A stretch of 51,680 nucleotides of DNA from Elusimicrobiota bacterium (GTDB lineage: Bacteria > Elusimicrobiota > Elusimicrobia > Elusimicrobiales > UBA9959), in contig DMXM01000007.1 of NCBI GenBank assembly GCA_003482905.1, positions 516 through 52,195 on the forward strand, given 5' to 3'. This document shows positions 45,734 through 51,680 of this stretch, piece by piece; positions within the stretch are counted from its first letter, which is position 1; every line of letters begins with the position of its first letter. A program made the position numbers and the translations under genes. The notes below the pieces were generated by a model. It was not told the DNA's origin. It did no database searches and saw nothing but the letters and a program-made list of their open reading frames with translations.

Positions 45734-47062
45734 ATGGCGAACCCCGACATAATGATTATAGACGACGATCCGATGGTAGGCGAGCTTTCGCGCGACCTCC
45801 TTACGGACGCGGGCTATACCGTGGCCCTGGTCCAGGACTCCATGGAGGCCCTCTCCGCCATTAAGGGCCAGATGCCCCGCCTGATTGTGACCGACATCAT
45901 GATGCCCGGCATCAGCGGCATGGATATCTGCAAGTCGGTCAAGTCGGACCCCTCCCTAAAGGACATCAAGATCATTGTGGTCTCGGGCAAATCCTACCAG
46001 ATGGAAAAGCAGCGCGCCTTCCAGTTCGGCGCGGACTTTTATCTGGAGAAGCCTTATGATGTTGAAACCTTTTCCTCTACGGTAAAGAACATCCTCGACG
46101 GCGGCTCCGCCGGAGCCGCCCTCCAGCAGGGGGCGCCCGAGGCCCCGGCCGCGCTGCGCGGGGACGAGGCCGCCCAGGCGAGCGACCTGGCCGCCGGCCA
46201 GGTCCGCGTTACCGTCTGGGGCGCCCGAGGCCTGCCCCCCGTAATGCCCAACAGCGCGTCGCGCTACGGCCGCCAGACCTCCTGCGTTTCCGTGGAGACC
46301 AGGGACAACCTCTTTATCCTGGACGCAGGCACCGGCATAGTGGAGCTGGGCCGCGAAATAGTCGATAACAAACGCCATTACAAGGACATCTGGATCTGCC
46401 TGACGCATTTTCACCTGGACCATATCCTGGGCCTGGGCAGGTTCGCCCCGCTCTACGACCCCTCTTTTTCCATCCATCTCATCGGAGCCAACGACCCGGA
46501 GAAAAGCCTTAAAGAAGTGGCCCAGGCCACCTTCTACAGTTCCTTCTCCCTCACCAGGCAGCAGCCCAAGGCCAAGATAGACATCTACGAGATCCTCGAG
46601 GACAACTACGAGCTGCTCCCCGGCGTAAAACTTTCCTCCATGTACGCCAACCATCCTACCAGCGCCATGAACTACGCCCTGTACCTGCTGGGCAAGAAGA
46701 TCACCTACGCGCCCGACAGCGAGATCTGGGGCGACGCCACCGCTTTTCAGGATTACGACGAGAAGCTGGGCGGCTTCGCGCGCGCCTCCGACCTGCTCAT
46801 TCACGACGCCGCCTACACGGACGCGGATTACGAGATCCGCAAGCGGGAAGGCCACTCGGGCCTCTCCACGGTGGTGGACTTCGCGGCGGAAAAAGCCGAA
46901 GCCAGGGAGCTGGTGCTTTTCCACGCGCACCCGGACTACTCCGACGAAGAGCTCGACCGGATGCTGGCGGACGCCAAAGCGCGCGTGCAAGCCAAAGGCT
47001 TCACGCTGGAATGCCATCTGCCGGCCGAGAGGCGGACCTTCCTGCTGCAGGGGCAGATCTAA
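45734..47062 (+). CDS. Response regulator with MBL-fold output domain
   Basis: In this 442-residue protein, residues 1-122 are a receiver (IIDDDP, Asp54 in VTDIMMPG, Lys106 in LEKPYD). After an Ala-rich linker (about 123-156), residues 158-442 are a metallo-beta-lactamase fold: VTVWGARGLPPVMP...YGRQTSCVSVE, LDAGTGIVELG, THFHLDHILGL (metal ligands His225, His227, Asp229, His230), MYANHPTSAMNYAL, HDAAYTD and HAHPDYSD. The WGxRG...GxxTxC type of MBL protein includes putative phosphodiesterases. A phosphorylation-controlled hydrolase is the simple reading. ATG 45734 has GGAGAAAAACC upstream; TATAAT motifs lie at 45685-45695. Confidence 0.9.
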   Translation: MANPDIMIIDDDPMVGELSRDLLTDAGYTVALVQDSMEALSAIKGQMPRLIVTDIMMPGISGMDICKSVKSDPSLKDIKIIVVSGKSYQMEKQRAFQFGADFYLEKPYDVETFSSTVKNILDGGSAGAALQQGAPEAPAALRGDEAAQASDLAAGQVRVTVWGARGLPPVMPNSASRYGRQTSCVSVETRDNLFILDAGTGIVELGREIVDNKRHYKDIWICLTHFHLDHILGLGRFAPLYDPSFSIHLIGANDPEKSLKEVAQATFYSSFSLTRQQPKAKIDIYEILEDNYELLPGVKLSSMYANHPTSAMNYALYLLGKKITYAPDSEIWGDATAFQDYDEKLGGFARASDLLIHDAAYTDADYEIRKREGHSGLSTVVDFAAEKAEARELVLFHAHPDYSDEELDRMLADAKARVQAKGFTLECHLPAERRTFLLQGQI

Positions 47063-47080
47063 AAGCCGGAAGCGGTCAAT

Positions 47081-47111
47081 AAAAAACCCGGAGAACCTCT
47101 CCGGGTTTTTT
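47081..47111. terminator. Bidirectional terminator
   Basis: AAAAAACCCGGAGA (47081-47094) and TCTCCGGGTTTTTT (47098-47111) with a 3-nt loop, between the convergent receiver-MBL and DUF3467 genes. A6 and T6 tracts serve both strands. Confidence 0.9.
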
Positions 47112-47128
47112 ATTTCTTCCCGCCGGCT

Positions 47129-47431
47129 TCAGCTGTGGCCCTGTGTAAGGTTCACGGCACGCTCCGGGATCACGCCGAAACGCTCCTCGTAGCGCTTTAT
47201 GTTCTCCAGCAGGGCGGCCAGAAAGCGCTTGGTATGCACCGGGCTCGAAACCACCCGGGAGCGCAGCTTGGCCTTGGGCTGGTTGGGCTGCAGGAAAAGA
47301 AAATCAAAAATAAACTCGGTCTCGCTATGGGTCACCCCGGCCAGGTTGGCGTAAATGCCCTGGGCGGTAGCCTCGTCCATCTGCACTTCCAGCTGCATAG
47401 GTTTATTGGGATCTGTTTTGTTCTCAGCCAT
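47129..47431 (-). CDS. DUF3467 protein
   Basis: This 100-residue protein (LEVQMDEATAQGIYANLAGVTHSETEFIFDFLFLQPNQPKAKLRSRVVSSPVHTKRFLAALLENIKRYEERFG) is a clear match to the small DUF3467 family. The invariant core is YANxxxVxHSxxEFxxDF...P...RVVxSPxHxKRFLxAL. Function is unknown in all members. AAGGAGG lies 5 nt before the ATG. It stands alone, convergent with the receiver-MBL gene and divergent from a secreted protein. Confidence 0.88.
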   Translation of the reverse strand: MAENKTDPNKPMQLEVQMDEATAQGIYANLAGVTHSETEFIFDFLFLQPNQPKAKLRSRVVSSPVHTKRFLAALLENIKRYEERFGVIPERAVNLTQGHS

Positions 47432-47526
47432 AAAGCCTCCTTAAAATTGTCCGCCCCTGCCGGGCCTGCGTACAGCGCAGACTTAAGTATAATATATTTC
47501 AAAGACGTTATTTTCTGGAGACGCAA

Positions 47527-48525
47527 ATGATATTCGCATATTTTCTCGCGCTCGCCCTGTGGCTGCACGCGCCGGCGGCGGCCCAGACCGGCCTGAACTG
47601 CCCGGAATTAAAGCCGAGGGCGCGCGCAGTCACAATTTCCAGAATGCAGCCTTTACGCCGCGGCGGCAAATGGCTGGAAGGCTCCCCAAAGAACTCCGCC
47701 TCCACGTCCTGTGATCCGCGCGGCATGAAGACCGGGGAAGCCGAATACGACGGCAAGAAGCTTTTGCTCAGGCATTCCTACGTCTACACGGAAAAGGAGG
47801 AGGCCAGGGCGGTCTGCGCGGGCCTCAAGACCGGGGAAAGGCCCGACACCACTTTCAGCGACGAGGACCGCTCCCCGGCCGATGAGTTCTGCCGGCGCGC
47901 TCTCAAAAAGGATTTCGGGGTGGTGCTCGTCCACGACGCCTCCCCCGGCGCTGGCCCGGAAAACGCGCGCAAACCCGTGCGACAGATCTTCCGCCTTTAC
48001 GGCCACCGCGGCCTCGTCGCCGAGGAGAGGTCTTTCGACCAGCTGATGAACCTGGAATCCGTCACCCTTTACGCCTACGACAAGGCCGGCGATCTCACCG
48101 GCAGGACCGTCAGCGACTTCGACGGCCGCCAGCTCGGACGCGAGGCTTTCACCCGGAGCAAGGCCGCCAATTCGCGGGAGCACGCCGTCTACGGCGAGAA
48201 CGACCAGCTCCTTAAAAAGACGGTTTACGAACTGCGCGAGGACGGTTCCCTGCGCCGGGAGGTCCGTTCCGTATACGACCCGGCCGGACAGGAGGCGTCC
48301 AGAAGCGAGATCTATTGCGACGAAAAGGGGCGCCCGCTCAAGGAACTGGCCTACGACGCCGACGCGGCCGAGCCTAAATACGAATACACCTACGCCTACA
48401 AGTACGACGCAAAAGGCAACTGGACCGAGGAACGCAAGACCCGCATGATGATCTATAACGGCAAACGCCTCGCCGACACCCAGTACGCCCCGGAGATCTC
48501 CAGGCGCGAGCTTTCCTACTACTAA
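47527..48525 (+). CDS. Secreted hypothetical protein with YD/RHS-like repeats
   Basis: This 332-residue protein has a signal peptide (residues 1-19, FAYFLALALWLHAPAAA). The C-terminal two thirds contain loosely repeated beta hairpins: VTLYAYDKAGDLTGRTVSDFDGRQLG, HAVYGENDQLLKKTVYEL, SVYDPAGQEASRSEIYCDEKGRPLKE and YAYKYDAKGNWTEERKT, resembling the Y-D-x-x-G-N periodicity of RHS/YD repeats and bacterial toast-rack-like surface proteins. No named family is certain. TATAAT (47488-47493) and CTGGAG before the ATG support the start. Confidence 0.7.
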   Translation: MIFAYFLALALWLHAPAAAQTGLNCPELKPRARAVTISRMQPLRRGGKWLEGSPKNSASTSCDPRGMKTGEAEYDGKKLLLRHSYVYTEKEEARAVCAGLKTGERPDTTFSDEDRSPADEFCRRALKKDFGVVLVHDASPGAGPENARKPVRQIFRLYGHRGLVAEERSFDQLMNLESVTLYAYDKAGDLTGRTVSDFDGRQLGREAFTRSKAANSREHAVYGENDQLLKKTVYELREDGSLRREVRSVYDPAGQEASRSEIYCDEKGRPLKELAYDADAAEPKYEYTYAYKYDAKGNWTEERKTRMMIYNGKRLADTQYAPEISRRELSYY

Positions 48526-48536
48526 ACCGCCGCCGC

Positions 48537-48568
48537 CAAAAAAACCGGCCCCGTATGAACGGGGCCGG
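48537..48568 (-). terminator. Terminator of the cold-shock gene
   Basis: CCGGCCCCGT (48545-48554) and ACGGGGCCGG (48559-48568) with loop ATGA. Read on the minus strand the hairpin is followed by T8, so it ends the cold-shock transcript. On the plus strand it is followed by CGTCGTTTTGGG, a poorer tract for the convergent secreted protein. Confidence 0.85.
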
Positions 48569-48589
48569 CGTCGTTTTGGGAAAGCCCGC

Positions 48590-48802
48590 TTATTTAGCGT
48601 CGGCCTTCTTCACGTTTATGGCCTTGGGGCCTTTATCGGTGTTCTCGGTCTCGAATTCAACTTCCTGGTTTTCAGCCAGGGTCTTGAAGCCGTCGCCGGT
48701 TATTGAAGAGTGATGCACGAAGAGGTCCTTGGAACCGTCTTCCGGGATGATGAAGCCGAAGCCCTTCTTGTCGTTAAACCACTTTACTTTACCTTTTGCC
48801 AT
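48590..48802 (-). CDS. csp: Cold-shock domain protein
   Basis: This 70-residue CspA-family protein is a single OB fold with GKVKWFNDKKGFGFI (RNP1) and DLFVHHSSI (RNP2), ending AINVKKADAK. It binds single-stranded RNA/DNA and melts RNA structure. AGAGAGG precedes the ATG, and the promoter at 48858-48885 leaves a leader of about 50 nt, shorter than the classical cspA leader. Confidence 0.95.
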   Translation of the reverse strand: MAKGKVKWFNDKKGFGFIIPEDGSKDLFVHHSSITGDGFKTLAENQEVEFETENTDKGPKAINVKKADAK

Positions 48803-48857
48803 TTGCTTATTTACCTCTCTTTAATTGTACTACCGGGCCGTTTCCAGCCGTTAGACT

Positions 48858-48885
48858 ATTATATATTATTTACGCGCCCGCACAA
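48858..48885 (-). promoter_or_regulatory. Promoter TTGTGC-N16-TATAAT of the cold-shock gene
   Basis: On the minus strand TTGTGC (48880-48885) and TATAAT (48858-48863), 16-bp spacer. The predicted transcript has a leader of about 50 nt before ATG 48802. Confidence 0.55.
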
Positions 48886-48902
48886 GGGTTTGCCCGGACA
48901 CT

Positions 48903-51449
48903 TTATTCCTCGCTCCATTTTATGAACAGCGGCATCAGCGTGTTCACCGCGTCCGGATGCCTGCCCATCACGCGCACGGAGAAGTCGTGCCGGCCGCTCT
49001 TATAACAGGGGATCTCGCCCTTGTAGACATAGGCGTCGCCCATGCGCGCGTCGTGCGCCATGGAGACCGACCGCCCCTCCTTGAACAGCGCCTCCCCTCC
49101 GGAAGTACCCACGTACAGCTGCACGTCCACGTCCTCCGGCTTAAGCTCGCCCAGCCATACCACGGCGCTCACCGGGATCCTGGCCCCCGCGTGCACCTCC
49201 ATCTCCGGCTTGAACTGGTCCGTGACCGCTTTGACCCGCGGCCAGTTCTCTTCCAGCTTTTTGCGCCAGCGCGCCAGCTCGGCCACGCGCGAGTTGTCGG
49301 CGAACTTCCTGGAAGAGCGGTGCGCCTTGGCATAGAACTTTTCGTAGTATTCGCGCAGCATGCGGTTGGTGTTGAAATGCGGCACCAGCTTCTGCACGCA
49401 GGTCTTCATCATCTTTATCCAGCCGTGCGGCAGGCCGTCCGCGCCCCGGTCGTAATACAGCGGGGCCACTACTTTCTTTATCAGATTGTAGATGGATTCC
49501 GCCTCCACATAGTCGCGCTCTTCGTCGCTGTTGTAGGCTTCGGTGCCGCCTATCGCCCAGCCCACGTCGGGCGAGTAGCCCTCCTCCCACCACCCGTCCA
49601 GGACGGACAGGTTCATCACGCCGTTAATCACGGCCTTCATGCCGCTGGTGCCGGAGGCTTCCAGCGGGCGGATGGGGTTGTTCAGCCACACGTCCACGCC
49701 CTGCACCATATAGCGGGCCACGTTCATATTGTAGTCTTCCACAAAGATAATGCGGTTCTTGAAGCGCTTGTCCATGGACAGCTTGGCCACGGCCTTTATG
49801 TACTCCTTGCCGTGGGTGTCGGCCTGGTGGGCCTTGCCCGCGAACACGAACTGCACCGGCATCTTCTCGTCGGTCACCAGCTCCAGCAGGCGCTCCAGGT
49901 CCCGCATGAACAGCGTAGCGCGCTTGTAAGTGGCGAAGCGCCGCGCGAAGCCTATGGTGAGATATTCGGGGTTAAGCACCTTCTCCGCCTCGTTCAATAT
50001 GGTGCGGTCGGCGCCCAGGCGGGCGTGCTGCCGCTTAAGGCGCTCGCGCACCAGCTTGACCAGCTTCACCTTGCGCGTCATATGCGTATCCCAGAATTCC
50101 CTGTCGTCGATATCCATCACCTTGGGCCAGTCGCAGGAGTCCGGCAGGTTGTTCTGGCCGCCGGCCAGCGCCCTGTTGTAAAGCTGGTGGTGTTCGTGGC
50201 TGATCCAGGAGCAGGTATGCACGCCGTTGGTGATGCCCTCTATGGGGATTTCGTAACGGGGCAGCTCCGGCCACAGCTTGTGCCACATGTCGCGGGATAC
50301 GTCGCGGTGCAGCAGGCTTACGCCGTTAAGGAAGGCGCACAGGCGCATGGCCACCACGGTCATGCAGAAGCCCATGGAGGAATGCTCCTCCTTGCCTATC
50401 TCCAGGAAGTCGGGGAAGGTCAGCCCCAGTTCCCTGGAATATTTCTCCAGGTATTTCTTGATCAGGTCGAAGTCGAAATACTCGTTGCCGGCCATCACGG
50501 GGGTATGCGTAGTGAACGCGGAGGAAGCCCAGACCACCTCGCGCGCCTCGGCGTACGACATGCCGCGGTTCTTCATCAGCTGGCGGATGCGCTCGAAGAG
50601 CAGGAAAGCGCTGTGGCCCTCGTTGACGTGGAACACCGTGGGATTGACCCCCATGGCCTCAAGCGCGCGGGCGCCGCCTATCCCCAGCACTATCTCCTGG
50701 CGGATGCGGTTTTCGCGGTCTCCGCCGTAAAGCTGTTCGGTTATGGTCCGGGCCGCCGGGGAGTTCTCGGGCAGGTTGGTGTCCAGCAGGTACAATGAAG
50801 TGCGGCCCACCGGCACCTGCCACACGCCCACGTGCACTGTTTCGCCGGCCAGGTCCACCTCTACGCGCAGCGGCCGGCCGGAACCGTCCTTAACTATCTG
50901 CACCGGCATATTGTACCAGTCGTTCTCGGGATAGCGTTCCACCTGCCAGTTATCGCGGTTAAGCACCTGCTGCACATAGCCCTTCCTGTAAAGAAGACCA
51001 ACGCCCACCACGGGCATGCCCAGGTCGGAAGAGGACTTAAGGTGGTCGCCAGACAGCATGCCGAGGCCGCCGGAATAGATCGGCAGCCCCTCGCCAATGC
51101 CGTATTCCATGGAGAAATACGCCACGTGCATATCCTTATCCTGCTCTTCGCGGTTCTTGGCGAACCAGGTGTCCTTATAGGCTATATAGCCTTCGAATTT
51201 GTTTTTTATCTCGGCCAGCTTGCCCAGGAAATTAGCGTCGCGGCTCAGCGCGTCCAGCCGCTCCGGCGCCAGCGTGCCCAGTATCCATTTGGGATTGCGG
51301 TGCGAGCGGTGCCAGAGTTCCTCGTCTATCCCCACGAACATCATTATCGCGTCCCAGTTCCAGGTGAACCACATATTCGTGGAAAGTTCCTCCAGCGCCT
51401 TAAGGCTGTCCGGAAGATTGGGAATGACGTTGAAAGATTTAATTTTCAT
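48903..51449 (-). CDS. glgP: Alpha-glucan phosphorylase (GT35)
   Basis: This 848-residue protein has an N-terminal DUF3417 region (PDSLKALEELSTNMWFTWNWDAI), then the phosphorylase fold: VAYFSMEYGIGEGLPIYSGGLGMLSGDHLKSSSDLG, FHVNEGHSAFL, FTTHTPVMAGNE, IGFARRFATYKRATL and the PLP-binding lysine region EASGTSGMKAVINGVMNLSVLDGWWEE. This is the bacterial/archaeal maltodextrin-type form (Thermotoga, Thermococcus), not the longer regulated glycogen phosphorylase. It releases glucose-1-phosphate from alpha-1,4-glucan. TAGAAT lies 7 nt upstream of the ATG (leaderless pattern). It complements the GH57 branching enzyme at 17.5-19.1 kb. Confidence 0.93.
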   Translation of the reverse strand: MKIKSFNVIPNLPDSLKALEELSTNMWFTWNWDAIMMFVGIDEELWHRSHRNPKWILGTLAPERLDALSRDANFLGKLAEIKNKFEGYIAYKDTWFAKNREEQDKDMHVAYFSMEYGIGEGLPIYSGGLGMLSGDHLKSSSDLGMPVVGVGLLYRKGYVQQVLNRDNWQVERYPENDWYNMPVQIVKDGSGRPLRVEVDLAGETVHVGVWQVPVGRTSLYLLDTNLPENSPAARTITEQLYGGDRENRIRQEIVLGIGGARALEAMGVNPTVFHVNEGHSAFLLFERIRQLMKNRGMSYAEAREVVWASSAFTTHTPVMAGNEYFDFDLIKKYLEKYSRELGLTFPDFLEIGKEEHSSMGFCMTVVAMRLCAFLNGVSLLHRDVSRDMWHKLWPELPRYEIPIEGITNGVHTCSWISHEHHQLYNRALAGGQNNLPDSCDWPKVMDIDDREFWDTHMTRKVKLVKLVRERLKRQHARLGADRTILNEAEKVLNPEYLTIGFARRFATYKRATLFMRDLERLLELVTDEKMPVQFVFAGKAHQADTHGKEYIKAVAKLSMDKRFKNRIIFVEDYNMNVARYMVQGVDVWLNNPIRPLEASGTSGMKAVINGVMNLSVLDGWWEEGYSPDVGWAIGGTEAYNSDEERDYVEAESIYNLIKKVVAPLYYDRGADGLPHGWIKMMKTCVQKLVPHFNTNRMLREYYEKFYAKAHRSSRKFADNSRVAELARWRKKLEENWPRVKAVTDQFKPEMEVHAGARIPVSAVVWLGELKPEDVDVQLYVGTSGGEALFKEGRSVSMAHDARMGDAYVYKGEIPCYKSGRHDFSVRVMGRHPDAVNTLMPLFIKWSEE

Positions 51450-51456
51450 ATAAGAG

Positions 51457-51462
51457 ATTCTA
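51457..51462 (-). promoter_or_regulatory. -10 box TAGAAT 7 nt upstream of glgP
   Basis: TAGAAT, then CTCTTAT, then the ATG at 51449 on the minus strand; no Shine-Dalgarno sequence. The spacing is the same as in the other leaderless candidates. Confidence 0.45.
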
Positions 51463-51481
51463 CGAAATTATTATCCACCTT

Positions 51482-51499
51482 AAAAAGTAGCCTGTCCCC
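51482..51499. repeat. Single arm of the REP-like element
   Basis: AAAAAGTAGCCTGTCCCC is identical to one arm of the palindromes at 17442-17496 and 22542-22592, here without its partner. It lies upstream of glgP and of the tRNA promoter. Probably a decayed or partial copy. Confidence 0.75.
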
Positions 51500-51538
51500 C
51501 TTTCCCTTGCCGGTTTTTGATCTGTTTTTAATTTGTGC

Positions 51539-51567
51539 TTGAACTGACAGAAGGTTTTTAATATAAT
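51539..51567 (+). promoter_or_regulatory. tRNA-Ala promoter TTGAAC-N17-TATAAT
   Basis: TTGAAC (51539-51544) and TATAAT (51562-51567) with a 17-bp spacer, about 38 nt upstream of the tRNA, leaving a 5' leader of roughly 31 nt to be removed by RNase P. Confidence 0.7.
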
Positions 51568-51604
51568 ATTTCTAGTTCATTGAAGCTGTACCGGTCGAGA
51601 TTTT

Positions 51605-51680
51605 GGGCGTGTAGCTCAGTTGGGAGAGCGCCTGCATGGCATGCAGGAGGTCGCAGGTTCGATCCCTGTCACGTCCACCA
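51605..51680 (+). tRNA. tRNA-Ala (anticodon GGC)
   Basis: A 76-nt cloverleaf: acceptor GGGCGTG pairs with CACGTCC (one G-U), D arm GCTCAGTTGGGAGAGC, anticodon stem CCTGC/GCAGG with loop ATGGCAT (anticodon GGC), T arm with GGTTCGATCC. The 3' ACCA end is encoded and coincides with the last base of the window. Confidence 0.97.

Overview
The window reads as a piece of chromosome from a GC-rich, Gram-negative, probably anaerobic bacterium. Outer-membrane proteins (a PorV/PorQ-like barrel and a FadL-like barrel), many secreted proteins, GH57 glucan enzymes with DUF4912 and DUF3536, an alpha-glucan phosphorylase, Feo iron uptake and a thermococcal-style NAD(P)-linked [NiFe] hydrogenase together suggest a lineage such as Elusimicrobiota. 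That placement is inference; no rRNA or marker gene in the window settles it. Gene density is high, most genes sit in tight operons with 1-26 nt overlaps, and no gap exceeds about 300 bp.

Layout. 1-3.6 kb: a minus-strand surface operon (PorV-like barrel fused to HEAT repeats, a protein with a C-terminal sorting-type domain, a repeat-rich fibre-like protein cut by the window edge). 3.7-6.3 kb: RNase D, an RluE-type pseudouridine synthase and a beta-hydroxyacid dehydrogenase. 6.35-11.3 kb: an iron module (palindromic operator, DtxR-type regulator, FeoA-FeoB fusion), then an MFS transporter and an L-cysteine desulfidase. 11.3-14.8 kb: a three-gene histidine kinase/receiver cluster. 15-20 kb: two GH57 proteins and a DUF4912 protein; their metabolic partner, the glucan phosphorylase, lies at 48.9-51.4 kb. 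20.1-22.5 kb: divergent secreted phospholipase-D-like and metallo-beta-lactamase proteins.

22.6-25.25 kb: btuFCD vitamin B12 import under a cobalamin riboswitch whose terminator abuts the btuF start. 25.25-30.7 kb: a carotenoid-type membrane operon with two lycopene cyclase subunits, two tandem paralogous membrane proteins that look like fused cyclase-like half-domains, a 6TM histidine kinase, a FadL-like barrel, a CruF/DUF422 protein and a small membrane protein. 30.7-31.8 kb: HypA paired with a MinD/Mrp-type ATPase, the arrangement known from the archaeal HypA-HypB(AT) nickel-insertion complex. 32.9-39.2 kb: a group 3b hydrogenase operon (beta-gamma-delta-alpha order), its maturation protease, an NhaC antiporter and YbaB. 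39.4-48.8 kb: SixA, SpoIID and UppP; another histidine kinase; an AI-2E family transporter; a PD-(D/E)XK nuclease; RsmD; a receiver-MBL fusion; DUF3467; a secreted protein; a cold-shock protein. The window ends exactly on a tRNA-Ala(GGC).

The observations I rate highest are the carotenoid-like cluster with its duplicated cyclase-like proteins, the HypA/MinD-type ATPase pair near a thermococcal-type hydrogenase, a recurring promoter layout that predicts leaderless mRNAs, the receiver-MBL fusion, and several non-coding palindromes, including a REP-like element present two and a half times.
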